A DNA stretch of 64,000 nt from Pseudoxanthomonas spadix (GCF_003703395.1 NZ_RDQN01000010.1:1-64000), one strand, 5' to 3'. Positions 24,463-33,561 are shown, counted from the stretch's first letter. Notes: generated by a model not told the origin, from the sequence alone. Made by a program: numbers and translations.

Positions 24463-25371
24463 TCAGCCGACAGGTGTGGCGCGGCGCGCAAACCAGCGCG
24501 CGCCGAACACGTTGACCGCCAGCCCGGCCATCACCAGCGCCCCGCCGATCCACTGCAGCCGGCCCAGGCGCTCGTCCAGCAGCAATGCAGCCGAGCTCAG
24601 CCCCACCACCGGCACCAGCAGCGAGAACGGCGCCACCTTGCCGGCCGGATAGCGCGACAGCAGCCGGCTCCACAGCCCGTAGCCCAGCAGCGTGGCCACG
24701 AAGGCCAGGTAGAACAGGGCTCCGACCGCGCTCCAGTGCAGGTGCCGCAGCGAGCGGGCGATCAGCGCCGGGCCTTCCCACCACAGCGACAGGGCCAGGA
24801 ACGGCAGCGGCGGCACCAGCGCGCCCCAGACCACCAGGCCCAGCTGGTCCACCCCGCCAAAGCGCCGGGTGATGATGTTGCCGGCACCCCACATCGCCCC
24901 GCCGCCCAGGGTCAGCAGCACCGCGCTCAAGGGCGTGGCCTGGCCGCTGTCCAGCCCGATCAGCACCAGGCCCGCCGCGGCGATGGCCAGCCCGACCAGG
25001 CTGGCCGCGCGCAGCGGCTCGCCCAGGAACGCTGCGGCAAAGAACAGGGTGAACAAGGCCTGCGACTGCAGCACCAGCGAGGCCAGCCCGGCCGGCATGC
25101 CATGGGCCATGGCCTGGAACAGGAACACGAACTGCCCCAGCGAGATGGTCAGCCCATAGGCGATCAACCAGCGCCAGGGCAGCGCCGGACGCCGCACCAG
25201 CAGCACTGCGGGAAAGGCGGCCAGCACGAACCGCAGCGCGCCCAGCAGCATCGGCGGCAGGCCGTTCAGGCCCACCCGGATCACCACGAAGTTCAGGCCC
25301 CACGCCACGATCACCACCAGCGCCAGCAGCAGGTCGCCTGGCGCCATGCCGCGCTCGGCGCGCGCGGTCAT
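24463..25371 (-). CDS. EamA/DMT-family membrane exporter
   Basis: This 302-residue protein has ten predicted membrane helices in two repeated halves, the drug/metabolite transporter (EamA) layout. The first half begins 'LLLALVVIVAWGLNFVVIRVGL' and the second includes 'GGGAMWGAGNIITRRFG'. Members export amino acids or related metabolites; 'YdeD-like' cysteine or amino-acid export is possible but unsupported. The ATG at 25371 overlaps the stop of the small upstream gene (ATGA), so the two genes form an operon. Confidence 0.85.
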   Translation of the reverse strand: MTARAERGMAPGDLLLALVVIVAWGLNFVVIRVGLNGLPPMLLGALRFVLAAFPAVLLVRRPALPWRWLIAYGLTISLGQFVFLFQAMAHGMPAGLASLVLQSQALFTLFFAAAFLGEPLRAASLVGLAIAAAGLVLIGLDSGQATPLSAVLLTLGGGAMWGAGNIITRRFGGVDQLGLVVWGALVPPLPFLALSLWWEGPALIARSLRHLHWSAVGALFYLAFVATLLGYGLWSRLLSRYPAGKVAPFSLLVPVVGLSSAALLLDERLGRLQWIGGALVMAGLAVNVFGARWFARRATPVG

Positions 25372-25616
25372 TCGACTGCAGCGATCCGCATGCCGTAGGG
25401 CGCCAGCATCGCGTTCAAGCGCGGTAGCACGGTGTCGTCGTCGTCGCAGGTGCTGTCCTCGATCGGATCGACGCGACGCATGAAGGCGTTCCAGAATTCG
25501 CCGGGCGAGGGATGCGCGGCGACCAGGGCCGGCAGGTCCTGTTCCAGCGCGCCCAACATGGCGTCGAGTTGCTGCGGTGATGCGTATTGGCTGGCCATCG
25601 TGTTCAAGGCAGTCAT
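25368..25616 (-). CDS. Small conserved-looking hypothetical protein
   Basis: An 82-residue acidic protein, all soluble, with 'SPQQLDAMLGALEQDLPALVAAHPSPGEFWNAF' in its centre (quoted as pattern) and a Cys followed by four Asp residues at about 57-61. I recognise no family. The ATGA overlap with the EamA transporter start argues that it is translated. No strong Shine-Dalgarno precedes either ATG at 25616 or 25598, so the start is uncertain. Confidence 0.55.
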   Translation of the reverse strand: MTALNTMASQYASPQQLDAMLGALEQDLPALVAAHPSPGEFWNAFMRRVDPIEDSTCDDDDTVLPRLNAMLAPYGMRIAAVE

Positions 25617-25728
25617 GGGGAGGTCGCAGGCGCCGCACGCCGGACCGACATGATAGACCGCCCCGGTGAAAGGGCCAGCACGGCGGGCTGGCACTGCCGG
25701 TTCCAGCGCTGCGACAACGACGCCTCGC

Positions 25729-26033
25729 TCAGCGCTCCATGCAGCGCTGCCAGCGCGCGTTGACCGGCCTGGCAAGCCACGCGGAGGTCAACGGGCGGGT
25801 GATCCTGGGGCTTTCCGGCACGATGCCCGGCAGCAACCGCGCGCGGCCGTGGCCGGACCGATGCCGCATCGGCCAGTGCGAACACGCGCGTACAGCGCGG
25901 TGTGCTCGAAGGCCAGCGCGCGCGCCGCCCGTTCGGTCCTGCCCAGCACCCTTCTGGAAAGCCGCGTTGCGGCTGGCGTACCAGCCGGCATTGAAGGCGG
26001 CGAAGCGGTACGGCAGCGCCTCGTAATGGGTGC
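25729..26033 (-). pseudogene. Decayed DUF1615 protein gene, C-terminal remnant
   Basis: Read leftward, pieces of a DUF1615-type protein appear in order but in different frames. 'LPYRFAAFNAGWYASRNAAFQKG' is followed by 'RTERAARALAFEHTALYARV' (next frame), 'FALADAA' (third frame) and then 'IVPESPRITRPLTSAWLARPVNARWQRCM' back in the first frame. The order and wording fit the C-terminal end of DUF1615 proteins, with at least three frameshifts and a deletion. The N-terminal part is absent: the remnant begins right where the PAP2 gene ends. This explains most of the 425-bp gap between the two flanking genes. Confidence 0.75.
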
Positions 26034-26042
26034 TACCTGCCC

Positions 26043-26624
26043 TCAGCTGCGGATGCGCCAGGCGATGTGCGAGAGCACCCGTTCGGCCGGCACGTTGGGC
26101 AGCAGGTAGACCGCCAGCACCGCGACCATCGCCGTGCCCAGCACCACCGGCATCGAACGCACCGGAATGCCCAGCGCGCCATGCCAGCGACGCAGCATCA
26201 GCCAGGCCACCGCCAACCCCACCGCCAGCCCGGTGACGATTTCCACCGGCGTGTGCCGATGGCTCAGCACCCGCGACACCGCGATCGCCACGGCGATGGT
26301 GCCACCGAAGGCCACCGCCGCCCGGCGCACCGGCGGTTTCGCCCCGGCCATCAGCGCATAGCACAGCAGCGGATACAGCGCCGCGGCCAGCGCGCTATGG
26401 CCGCTGACGGTAAAGAAACCGATCGTCCGCCAGTCCACGCCGAAGGCCTTGTAGGCGATCTTGGAGAGCACCACGACCGACGCCAGCGCCGCCAGCACCG
26501 CCGCCCACTCACAGGCCAGGCGCGGATTGCGCTTCCACCACAGCCAACCCAGCGCAGCCATCACCGGCAACACCAGGCGGCTGTCGCCCATCCAGGTCAA
26601 CAGGGTGTCGAGGGCAGCGGGCAT
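26043..26624 (-). CDS. PAP2-family membrane phosphatase
   Basis: This 193-residue protein with about five membrane helices shows the PAP2 signature in two parts: 'FFTVSGHSALAAAL' (G-H-S block) and 'SRVLSHRHTPVEIVTGLAVG' (S-R-x4-H-x3-D-like block, here H-T-P-V-E-I). Family enzymes remove phosphate from lipid pyrophosphates or phosphatidic acid. The start at 26624 has AAGGA eight bases upstream; an earlier ATG at 26660 lacks this. The first KxxxxxxRP block is weak, so substrate class cannot be given. A second, unrelated PAP2 gene lies at 45607-46350. Confidence 0.8.
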   Translation of the reverse strand: MPAALDTLLTWMGDSRLVLPVMAALGWLWWKRNPRLACEWAAVLAALASVVVLSKIAYKAFGVDWRTIGFFTVSGHSALAAALYPLLCYALMAGAKPPVRRAAVAFGGTIAVAIAVSRVLSHRHTPVEIVTGLAVGLAVAWLMLRRWHGALGIPVRSMPVVLGTAMVAVLAVYLLPNVPAERVLSHIAWRIRS

Positions 26625-26698
26625 GCAAGGGTCCTTAGGCGAACGGAAGGAAGCGTCCAATCAGTCAACGCAATCCACGCAATGGACAGGTCTTGCGC

Positions 26699-27271
26699 TT
26701 ACAGCTGCATGAAGCTGTAGCCCCGCTCGCCGTAGACGGCAAAGTCGGTCAGCGCCGACAGGGTGATGGTGACATCCGGGGAGATGGCGGCATCGGGGAT
26801 CCCATGTTCGGCCAGCGCCTGGCCACAGATCATCAGCTGCACGCCGGCGGCCTTGAGCGCATGCAGGAGCGGCAGGTTGGGATTGTGGTCCTGCTGCAGG
26901 TGCTGCCTGTAGGCCTGGTCGGTCATCGAGTTCAGCATTGCCTCGCGGTCCAGCACCGCCACGATATGCACATGCTCCGGCGGCACCTTGGCATAACCCA
27001 TTAGGTTGACCAGGCGTGCCAGGCGGACCAGCGCGCCATTGACCTTGGCCGGATCCTTGCCGGCGCTGACCACCTGCACGAAGATCCTGTAGTCCTTGGC
27101 CGGGTCGGGCCGCACCGGCAGGTCCTGGCGCGGATGCACGCCGCCGAAACCGGGGATCACCGGATAGATCCACTCGGCCTGGCTTTTGTTCTCCGCCGCC
27201 AGCAGCGGCATGGACAAGGCGGACAGCGCGGCCAGGCACAGGGCCAGGCAAGCGCGCAGGGGCTTGCTCAT
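26699..27271 (-). CDS. Periplasmic DsrE-family protein
   Basis: This 190-residue precursor has a signal peptide ('RACLALCLAALSALSMPLLAAEN') and a DsrE/DsrF-like domain: 'YRIFVQVVSAGKDPAKVN', 'LVNLMGYA', 'HVHIVAVL' and 'AGVQLMICGQALAEHGI', with the Cys in the position typical of the family's sulfur-handling cysteine. The last residues 'YGERGYSFMQL' are common in periplasmic DsrE proteins. The function is unknown. The ATG at 27271 is preceded by AAGGAAA. It is divergent from the LhgO-like gene across a 203-bp gap. Confidence 0.82.
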   Translation of the reverse strand: MSKPLRACLALCLAALSALSMPLLAAENKSQAEWIYPVIPGFGGVHPRQDLPVRPDPAKDYRIFVQVVSAGKDPAKVNGALVRLARLVNLMGYAKVPPEHVHIVAVLDREAMLNSMTDQAYRQHLQQDHNPNLPLLHALKAAGVQLMICGQALAEHGIPDAAISPDVTITLSALTDFAVYGERGYSFMQL

Positions 27272-27474
27272 CGTCGGTTTCCTTCTCATCCGGCCGGCCG
27301 AACGCGGCCGGGCCAGCATAGGCGCACTGGCCCGGCGTGCACCATCAGCCAATCGGACAGGGTCGACACGTCCCCAGCCGGCAACGGTTTACGTGTTGAG
27401 ATTCAAAGGCCCACGCTTTGCGTGGCAGTGACGATGCGGCAGGCCGGGGCCGACCCGGCAAGACGAGGACGCTC

Positions 27475-28596
27475 ATGGAGCGCGTGGACTGTGTGGTGAT
27501 CGGCGCCGGCGTGGTCGGCCTGGCGATCGCGCGGGCGCTGGCCCTGGCCGGGCGCGAGGTACTGATCCTGGAGGCCGAAGCGGCCATCGGCACCGGTACC
27601 AGCGCGCGCAACAGCGAGGTGATCCACGCCGGCATCCATTACCCGCAAGGTTCGCTGAAGGCGCGACTGTGCGTAGCAGGGCGTGCGGCGCTGTACGCCT
27701 TCTGCGCGCGCGCCGGGGTGGAACACCGCCGCTGCGGCAAGCTGATCGTGGCCAGCGACGAGGGCCAGCGCGACGGCCTGGACCGGATCTGCCAGCACGC
27801 GCTGGCCAATGGCGTCAACGACCTGGCCTTGCTCGACCAGGCGCAACTGCACGCACTCGAGCCGGACCTGCACGCGGTGGCCGGGCTGCTTTCGCCCAGC
27901 ACCGGCATCATCGACAGCCACGGCCTGATGCTGGCCCTGCAGGGCGATGCCCAGGCCCATGGGGCGCTGCTGGCGCTGCGCGCGCCGGTGACCGCCATCG
28001 CCTGCGAGGACGCCGGCTTGGTGATCGAAGTCGGCGGCGATGCGCCGATGCGCCTGCATGCCAGCACCCTGGTCAACAGCGCCGGCCACGGCGCGCCGGC
28101 GCTGGCCGCGCGCATGCACGGCCTGGCGCCGCAGCACGTGCCGCAGGCCTGGTACGCCAAGGGCAGCTACTTCAGCCTGTCGACGCGCACGCCGTTCAGG
28201 CACCTGGTCTACCCGCTGCCCGAGCCTGGTGGCCTGGGCGTGCACCTGACCCTGGACCTGGCCGGGCGGGCGCGCTTCGGCCCGGACGTGGAGTGGGTCG
28301 ATGGCCTGGACTATCGGCTGGATCCAACCCGCGCCGACCGTTTCTATGCCGCGATCCGCCGCTACTGGCCAGCCCTGCCCGACCATGCCCTGCAGCCGGC
28401 CTACAGCGGCATCCGCCCCAAGATCAGCGGGCCGGGCCAGCCCAATGCCGACTTCCGCATCGACGGCCCGGCCGAGCACGGCATCGCCGGGCTGGTGAAC
28501 CTGTTCGGCATCGAATCGCCCGGCCTGACCAGCAGCCTGGCCATCGGCGACCACGTCTGCGCCCTGCTGGAGCTGACCGAACCGCTGGCGGCCTGA
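27475..28596 (+). CDS. FAD-dependent oxidoreductase, L-2-hydroxyglutarate dehydrogenase-like
   Basis: The 373-residue flavoprotein opens with '[22 protein letters not shown]' (dinucleotide-binding GxGxxG) followed by '[23 protein letters not shown]', the DAO-family block characteristic of the LhgO/L2HGDH group. '[19 protein letters not shown]' and '[15 protein letters not shown]' complete the match. L2HGDH enzymes oxidise L-2-hydroxyglutarate to 2-oxoglutarate and pass electrons to quinone; relatives act on other 2-hydroxy acids. The ATG at 27475 has GAGGA upstream. The family is clear, the exact substrate is inferred. Confidence 0.85.
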   Translation: MERVDCVVIGAGVVGLAIARALALAGREVLILEAEAAIGTGTSARNSEVIHAGIHYPQGSLKARLCVAGRAALYAFCARAGVEHRRCGKLIVASDEGQRDGLDRICQHALANGVNDLALLDQAQLHALEPDLHAVAGLLSPSTGIIDSHGLMLALQGDAQAHGALLALRAPVTAIACEDAGLVIEVGGDAPMRLHASTLVNSAGHGAPALAARMHGLAPQHVPQAWYAKGSYFSLSTRTPFRHLVYPLPEPGGLGVHLTLDLAGRARFGPDVEWVDGLDYRLDPTRADRFYAAIRRYWPALPDHALQPAYSGIRPKISGPGQPNADFRIDGPAEHGIAGLVNLFGIESPGLTSSLAIGDHVCALLELTEPLAA

Positions 28597-28680
28597 GCTG
28601 GCGCGCACGGCCTTGCGACGCTGCACACCGGCGCGACCGGCGCGCGCTTAAGATGCCGCTTTCCCATCGGATCCTCGCCC

Positions 28681-29070
28681 ATGCCTACCGAACTGAAAAT
28701 GCTTGCCTGGTCCATCCTGCTGGGCCTGGTCTACGTGCTGGTGGCCGGCGCGCTGGTCACCGCCAAGCGCGGGATCAAGTGGAACGCAGGCAACCGCGAT
28801 ACCCCGGCCGAACCGCTGACCGGCCCGCCGGCGCGCGCGCAGCGGGCCAGCGCCAATTTCATGGAGACCTTCCCGTTCTTCGCCGCTGCGGTGCTGGCGG
28901 TGATCGCACTGGAACGCCAGAGCCCGCAGACCGCCCTGGCCGCGCAGCTGTATTTCTGGGCGCGGCTGGCCTACCTGCCGGTGTACGTGATCGGCATCCC
29001 CTATCTGCGCACGCTGGTCTGGCTGGTGTCGCTGTGGGGGATCCTGCAGCTGGTGTGGGCGCTGCTGTAA
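28681..29070 (+). CDS. MAPEG-family small membrane protein
   Basis: A 129-residue protein with four hydrophobic helices. The first (residues 6-24) is followed by a loop with 'RAQRASANFMETFPFFAAA', the MAPEG block 'R-A-x2-N-x2-E-x2-P'. MAPEG proteins in bacteria are mostly uncharacterised relatives of microsomal glutathione transferases. A TTAAGAT -10-like box lies about 33 bp before the ATG. It converges on the AbrB permease gene. Confidence 0.85.
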   Translation: MPTELKMLAWSILLGLVYVLVAGALVTAKRGIKWNAGNRDTPAEPLTGPPARAQRASANFMETFPFFAAAVLAVIALERQSPQTALAAQLYFWARLAYLPVYVIGIPYLRTLVWLVSLWGILQLVWALL

Positions 29071-29084
29071 GGTCCACGCGTTGA

Positions 29085-30179
29085 TCAGGCCGGCGGCGCG
29101 CCGAACCGCCGGCCCAGCCAGCGAGCCAGTACCGGGCCGCACACCAGCACCACCACCAGCCGCGCGGTCTGCATGGCCATCACGAACGGCACGTCCACCT
29201 GCCGGGACGAAGCGGCGATGATGGCCACCGAATCGGCGCCGCCCGGGCTGGTGGCCAGGTAGGCGGTCAGCGGATCGATCCCGGCCAGCTTCACCAGCGC
29301 CACGGCGATCGCCCCGCACAGCGCGATCAGCGCCACGATCGCGCCCAGCATGCGCGGCAGGGCCTTCAGCGCGCTGCGCAGGATCTGCGGGGTGAAGTGT
29401 TCGCCGATGCTCCAGCCCAACAACGCGTAGCAGGCGGCCAGCAGCAGCGGCGGCAGGGTGATGTGCAGCAGGCCGCTGTCTTCCAGCACCACGCCGGCCA
29501 CCAGCGGCAGCAGCAGCGCACCGGCCGGCAGCCTGGTCCTGGCCGCCAGCCACACCGTGGCCAGCACCAGCAGCAGGGTCAGGGCCAGGGCGCGCGGCTC
29601 GCCCAGCGCCAGCCAATCGGTGGAGGCCACTGCGACGTGCTTGCCCGGCCCCTGCCATAGCCGGGCCATGACCGAGGCCACCACCGCCACCAGCACCACG
29701 CGCAGGTACTGCATGAAGGCCACCAGTCGCATGTCGCCGCCAAACGCGCCGGACATCAGCACCATCGCCGAGGCCGCACCGGGAAAGGTGCCCCACAGCG
29801 CCGTGGTCCCCGGCAGCACGCGCCAGCGCATCAGCAGCAGCCCCAGCAGCAGGGCGGCCACGATCACCGACACCACGCAGCCGATGAACAACGGCCCCTG
29901 CCGCGCGATCTCGCCGACGATCGAGACCGGGATGTAGCGCGCGATCATCACGCCCAGCACGCCCTGGGCCACCGCGAAGGCCGGACCCGGCACGCGCACC
30001 GACGCGCCGCCCACGGCCAGTACGATCGCCGCGACCATCGACCCCAGCAGCAGCGCGGCCGACAGGTGGGCCGCTTCCAGCAGCGCCACGATCAGCAGCG
30101 AGGCGGCCAGCAGCACCGTCCAGCGCAACCACGCCGGCCGTGTGGCCAGTGCGCGCAGGAAACCGTCTTCATCCGTCAT
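29085..30179 (-). CDS. AbrB-family membrane permease (COG3180 type)
   Basis: The 364-residue protein has about ten membrane helices in a duplicated arrangement. Each half carries a 'P-G-A/G-A-S/D' turn: 'GTFPGAASAMVLMSGAFG' in the first and 'ATSPGGADSVAIIAASS' in the second. This is the Gram-negative AbrB-duplication family, historically annotated as 'ammonia monooxygenase' without evidence; its transported compound is unknown. The start at 30179 is chosen because the frame upstream to 30392 runs over the divergent promoter. It is transcribed away from the TetR gene, with a clear operator between them. Confidence 0.8.
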   Translation of the reverse strand: MTDEDGFLRALATRPAWLRWTVLLAASLLIVALLEAAHLSAALLLGSMVAAIVLAVGGASVRVPGPAFAVAQGVLGVMIARYIPVSIVGEIARQGPLFIGCVVSVIVAALLLGLLLMRWRVLPGTTALWGTFPGAASAMVLMSGAFGGDMRLVAFMQYLRVVLVAVVASVMARLWQGPGKHVAVASTDWLALGEPRALALTLLLVLATVWLAARTRLPAGALLLPLVAGVVLEDSGLLHITLPPLLLAACYALLGWSIGEHFTPQILRSALKALPRMLGAIVALIALCGAIAVALVKLAGIDPLTAYLATSPGGADSVAIIAASSRQVDVPFVMAMQTARLVVVLVCGPVLARWLGRRFGAPPA

Positions 30180-30337
30180 CGCCGTGGTCACCGGCCCGGC
30201 AGGCGCAGATCGCACCGGCGCCGGTGCAGCGGCAGGGCAGCGGGGCCGTGTGGCAGCGCGATGAGCACCAGCGCGGTGGCGGCGGGCAAAAGCCTGGACA
30301 TGGCGATCCCATGGAAGGAGGGGGGAGGCATGGCTAA

Positions 30338-30359
30338 TATGCGAGGAATGATTCGCATA
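30338..30359. promoter_or_regulatory. Operator palindrome between the AbrB permease and TetR genes
   Basis: TATGCGA (30338-30344) and TCGCATA (30353-30359) form a perfect 7-bp inverted repeat with an 8-bp spacer, just before the TetR start codon. This size and symmetry are normal for a TetR-family dimer. It overlaps TAATAT (30335-30340), which could be a -10 box for the regulator, so self-repression is likely; control of the permease gene is possible. Confidence 0.65.
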
Positions 30360-30373
30360 CAGAGAGTGTGAGG

Positions 30374-30955
30374 ATGGCCTCGCAAAAGTCAATTGAAGCC
30401 GTCGCGCCCAAGCGCCAGCGGGGACGCGAACGGGTGGCCGCGATCCTGGATGCGGCCGCCCAGCTGTTCATCGAACAGGGCCAAGCCGTGACCATGACCG
30501 AGATCGCCGCGCGCTCCGGGACTGCGATCGGCTCGCTGTACCGGTTCTTCCCCACCCGCGAGGCCTTGGCCGACGTGCTGCTGCAGCGCTATGCCGAGCA
30601 CATGCGCCAGGCGCTGGATGCCTTGGCTGCCCGCGCGCCGGACCTGACGCCCGACGCGCTGGCCGATGCCCTGCTGGCCCTGTCCCTGGACTTGCGCACA
30701 GAGCGCGCTGCCGCCGTGGTGCTGGCCGACCTGCACGATGCCAGCCAGCTGCGCCAGCAATTGCGCCAGACCATGCGCACCCGCGTGGCCGGGATCCTGG
30801 TGCGTGCTGGCCGCGTCCCGGCCGAACGCGCCGCCGACGCCGCGCTCGCGGTGATCACCGTGATCAGAGGCGCCGGCGCGCTCGCCAACCAGCCCAACAG
30901 TGCCGGCGCCATCGCCGAACTGCGCCGGCTGCTGCAGCGCTATCTGGCCGACTGA
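30374..30955 (+). CDS. TetR-family transcriptional repressor
   Basis: The 193-residue protein has an N-terminal DNA-binding domain: 'RERVAAILDAAAQLFIEQG' then the helix-turn-helix 'MTEIAARSGTAIGSLYRFFPTREAL' (about residues 40-64). A helical ligand-binding region of normal length follows. The divergent permease gene and the inverted repeat directly upstream suggest that it senses a compound handled by that permease. The ATG at 30374 is used; a GTG two codons upstream is also possible. Confidence 0.88.
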   Translation: MASQKSIEAVAPKRQRGRERVAAILDAAAQLFIEQGQAVTMTEIAARSGTAIGSLYRFFPTREALADVLLQRYAEHMRQALDALAARAPDLTPDALADALLALSLDLRTERAAAVVLADLHDASQLRQQLRQTMRTRVAGILVRAGRVPAERAADAALAVITVIRGAGALANQPNSAGAIAELRRLLQRYLAD

Positions 30956-31093
30956 TGCATGCACCCCGCCGTACCACCACTGCGCAGAAGGGCTGCGCCG
31001 TCCGCAACCGCCGCCCCGCGCAACATTTTTTTAATGCGGCGACCGTTATCCATGCACGCTTGCGCTGTGCCATCGCCTCGATCCGGAGTCTTC

Positions 31094-31711
31094 ATGAAGC
31101 ACCTGCTTGTGGTGGCCGCGTTGGGCCTGGCCTGCGCCGCCTGCCAACCCGCCCCCGCGCCCGCGCCGGCCAGCCCTCCACCGGCCCAAAACTCGCCCCC
31201 GGGCGCGCCCGGTGCGGCCGCGCCCAGCCCGACCACCGGCGAGGGCGCACAGGCCTCGGCCCCGCCGCCGGGACAGGCCGCGATGGCCGAGGCCGGCGAC
31301 CTGATACCGGGCATTCCCGGCTGCAAGCCTGGCGACAAGCGCACGCCGATCCCGGTGTGGAAGCCCGCCGTCGATGCGCAGAACAACGTCAACACCGCAC
31401 CGCCGCAGCAGGAAGGCCAGGTGGTGGTGGTCGCCCTGGAAGCCCACGACGCGCCCAAGTGCAGCGACAGCGAGGTCAACCTGTTCAAGCTGGCCAACCC
31501 CGGCGACCCGAGCGGCGGCCTGGAGATCGGCGTGCGCGGCAACACCCAGGAAGTGGAAGGCGTCTGCCATCTCACCGGCCTGTATCGCAACGAACCGCTC
31601 AAACCCGGCCCAGGCAGCACGCCGCCGCAGGGCTGGACACGCCTGCAGTTCAACGCCGTCGATGCCACCCAGATCGCCTCGGGCAACACCTACTGCGTGC
31701 AACAGCCCTGA
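31094..31711 (+). CDS. Putative proline-rich lipoprotein
   Basis: This 205-residue protein begins with a lipoprotein-like signal 'LLVVAALGLACAACQP'; the modified Cys is probably residue 17. A proline- and alanine-rich linker of about 50 residues follows, and then a small domain with four cysteines ('GCKPGDK', 'PKCSDS', 'GVCHLTG', 'TYCVQQP') that could form two disulfides. The domain family is not recognised. GGAG lies at normal spacing before the ATG at 31094. The gap downstream (31712-31986) holds no gene that I can support. Confidence 0.65.
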   Translation: MKHLLVVAALGLACAACQPAPAPAPASPPPAQNSPPGAPGAAAPSPTTGEGAQASAPPPGQAAMAEAGDLIPGIPGCKPGDKRTPIPVWKPAVDAQNNVNTAPPQQEGQVVVVALEAHDAPKCSDSEVNLFKLANPGDPSGGLEIGVRGNTQEVEGVCHLTGLYRNEPLKPGPGSTPPQGWTRLQFNAVDATQIASGNTYCVQQP

Positions 31712-31986
31712 GCCTGGCACAGCTGTCGCGTCAGGCCTTGGCCTGGCGGCGGCGGGAACCCCGTCGACCCGACTCCGCAAGCCGGGTCGCAACGCGCTGC
31801 CCTGTCCGGATTCGCATGGGAGTGCGCCCGAGCCTTTGCAAAGGTGCCGAGCTCGGCGCTCGCGGATCCGGCACCGGACCCTGATCATCAGAGGAGCGGC
31901 TCGGTGTGTCCGTGGCAACGCTGCGCGCTGGCCGGCCGACAGGCTGGCGGTACACTGCGGCCTTCGTGTTCACCCCGCCACTGCCC

Positions 31987-32544
31987 ATGCGCAATCCCCT
32001 GCAGGAACAGCTGCTCAAGGCCGGCCTGGTCAAGAAAGGCAAGGCCGACCAGATCGCCCGCGAGCAGGTCAAGGCGCGCCTGGCCAAGGGTGGCAAGGCC
32101 GCAGCGGGCGACCAGGAAAAAGTGGACGCAGCCCGCCTGCAGGCCGAGCGCGCCGAGCGCGACCGCGCCCTGGCGGCCGAACGCAATGCCCTGGCCAGGC
32201 GCCAGGAGCTGCAGGCGCAGATCCGCCAGATCGTGGACACCCACAAGGTCAAGCGCGGCGGCGAGATCGGCTACCGCTTCAACGACGGCGCGGTCATCGG
32301 CACCGTGCTGGTCGATGCCGCCCTGCGCGCGCAGCTGATCAGCGGCGCGTTGGTGATCGCCCGCCATGGCGGGGGCGTGGAACTCATCCCGCGCGCGGCG
32401 GCCGAGAAAATCTACGAACGCGACGCCGCATTCATCCTGCTCGACAACGGCCGCACCAGCGCTGCAGCAACCGCGGCGCCGGATGAAGCCGACCACTTCT
32501 ACGACCAGGATCGGTTCAAGGTGCCTGACGACCTGATCTGGTGA
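31987..32544 (+). CDS. DUF2058 family protein (YaiL-like)
   Basis: The 185-residue protein starts 'MRNPLQEQLLKAGLVKKGKADQIAREQ' in pattern, the defining front of DUF2058 proteins. It continues with a charged helical stretch rich in Arg, Glu and Ala (residues 40-80) and a C-terminal beta-rich domain with 'GYRFNDGAVIGTVLVD' and 'IARHGGGVELIP'. The family is thought to be nucleoid- or ribosome-associated, without firm evidence. A TACACT -10 box lies at 31951-31956, 30 bp before the ATG; the same hexamer precedes hemF. Confidence 0.85.
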   Translation: MRNPLQEQLLKAGLVKKGKADQIAREQVKARLAKGGKAAAGDQEKVDAARLQAERAERDRALAAERNALARRQELQAQIRQIVDTHKVKRGGEIGYRFNDGAVIGTVLVDAALRAQLISGALVIARHGGGVELIPRAAAEKIYERDAAFILLDNGRTSAAATAAPDEADHFYDQDRFKVPDDLIW

Positions 32545-32593
32545 GCGCGCAGGCGCTGCGCCGCGGCCGCCGGCCGGATCACCTGCAGCGCGC

Positions 32594-33412
32594 TCATGCC
32601 GCTGGCTGCGCCGGCAGCGCGTCGTCGAAGCGATAGAGGTCCATGGCCAGGAAGCCCATGTCGATGCCGGCATCGATGCGGGTCGCGCGGAAGTGTTCAC
32701 CGGCCGCGCCCATGGCCACGTAGATCGGCTGCCAGTGCTCGTCGGTGGGGTGGGCGTGTTCGGCACCGGGCGCCTGGCGGCGGTAGTCCAGCATCGCGGC
32801 CACGTCGCCCTCGGCCAGCTTGCGCTCGACCCATTCGATGTAGGGCTGCACGTATGGCGCGATCGGCTTGCCTTCGCTGTAGCGGCGCCAGTCGTGCAGG
32901 TTGTGGGTGATGCTGCCCGAGCCGATCACCAGCACGCCCTCCGCGCGCAGCGGCGCCAGCGCCCGGCCGACCGCCAGCTGGTGTTCGGGACCGGCCATGG
33001 GCTGGATCGAGAGCGGCACCACCGGGATGTCGGCGTCCGGGTACAGCAGCCGCAGCGGCACCCACACGCCATGATCCAGACCGCGCTGCGGGTCGATGTG
33101 CGGGTCCAGGCCGGCCGCATGCAGCAGCTGCGCCGCGCGCAGGGCGACCTCCGGCGCGCCCGGCGCCGGGTACTGGATCTCATACAGCGCCTGCGGAAAG
33201 CCGCCGAAGTCGTGGATGGTTTCCGGCCTGGCCGCCCCGCCCACCAGCGGCGCGCGCGCCAGCCAGTGCGCCGAGGCGACCACGATGGCCCGCGGCCGCG
33301 GCAGGTCGCGGGCCAGTTCGGCCAGGCGCATGCCGACCCGCCCGGGCTCCAGCGCGGTCATCGGCGAGCCATGGGAGATGTAGAGCGAAGGCAGGCGGGT
33401 GGTGGTGGTCAT
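32594..33412 (-). CDS. DODA-type extradiol dioxygenase (class III, LigB fold)
   Basis: The 272-residue protein belongs to the LigB-like DODA/YgiD group. Candidate metal ligands are visible in 'YISHGSPM', 'SAHWL' and 'GLDHGVWVPL', and the active-site block 'GSGSITHNLHDW' is present. Enzymes of this group cleave catechol-type rings such as DOPA, caffeate or protocatechuate derivatives; the natural substrate of most bacterial members is unknown. The ATG at 33412 begins the homology ('TRLPSLYISHG'); the longer frame to 33481 adds no family sequence. Confidence 0.85.
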   Translation of the reverse strand: MTTTTRLPSLYISHGSPMTALEPGRVGMRLAELARDLPRPRAIVVASAHWLARAPLVGGAARPETIHDFGGFPQALYEIQYPAPGAPEVALRAAQLLHAAGLDPHIDPQRGLDHGVWVPLRLLYPDADIPVVPLSIQPMAGPEHQLAVGRALAPLRAEGVLVIGSGSITHNLHDWRRYSEGKPIAPYVQPYIEWVERKLAEGDVAAMLDYRRQAPGAEHAHPTDEHWQPIYVAMGAAGEHFRATRIDAGIDMGFLAMDLYRFDDALPAQPAA

Positions 33413-33561
33413 GGGCGGGTGGTTCCGGCAACGGACGAAGACCTGCAGCCTATTACGCCGCGGGCGGTGGATAAACTCCAATGAAGGCCAGAATTCGTTT
33501 CATGGCCGCCCCGGCCCTGGTACCGGCGCCGCGCATCATCGTCCTTGAGGTGCACCGGGCA

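Noticed and set aside
30188..30298. Short minus-strand leader-like peptide before the AbrB gene with a hydrophobic start
   Set aside because: No good ribosome-binding site, Arg/Leu-rich end without similarity, and it lies in the divergent promoter region. It could be real but I cannot support it.
33409..33561. C-terminal continuation of the pRiA4b ORF-3-like frame, ending in an ATGA overlap with the dioxygenase start
   Set aside because: The family similarity ends at about 33562. The remaining codons are not recognisable and the overlap is probably chance.
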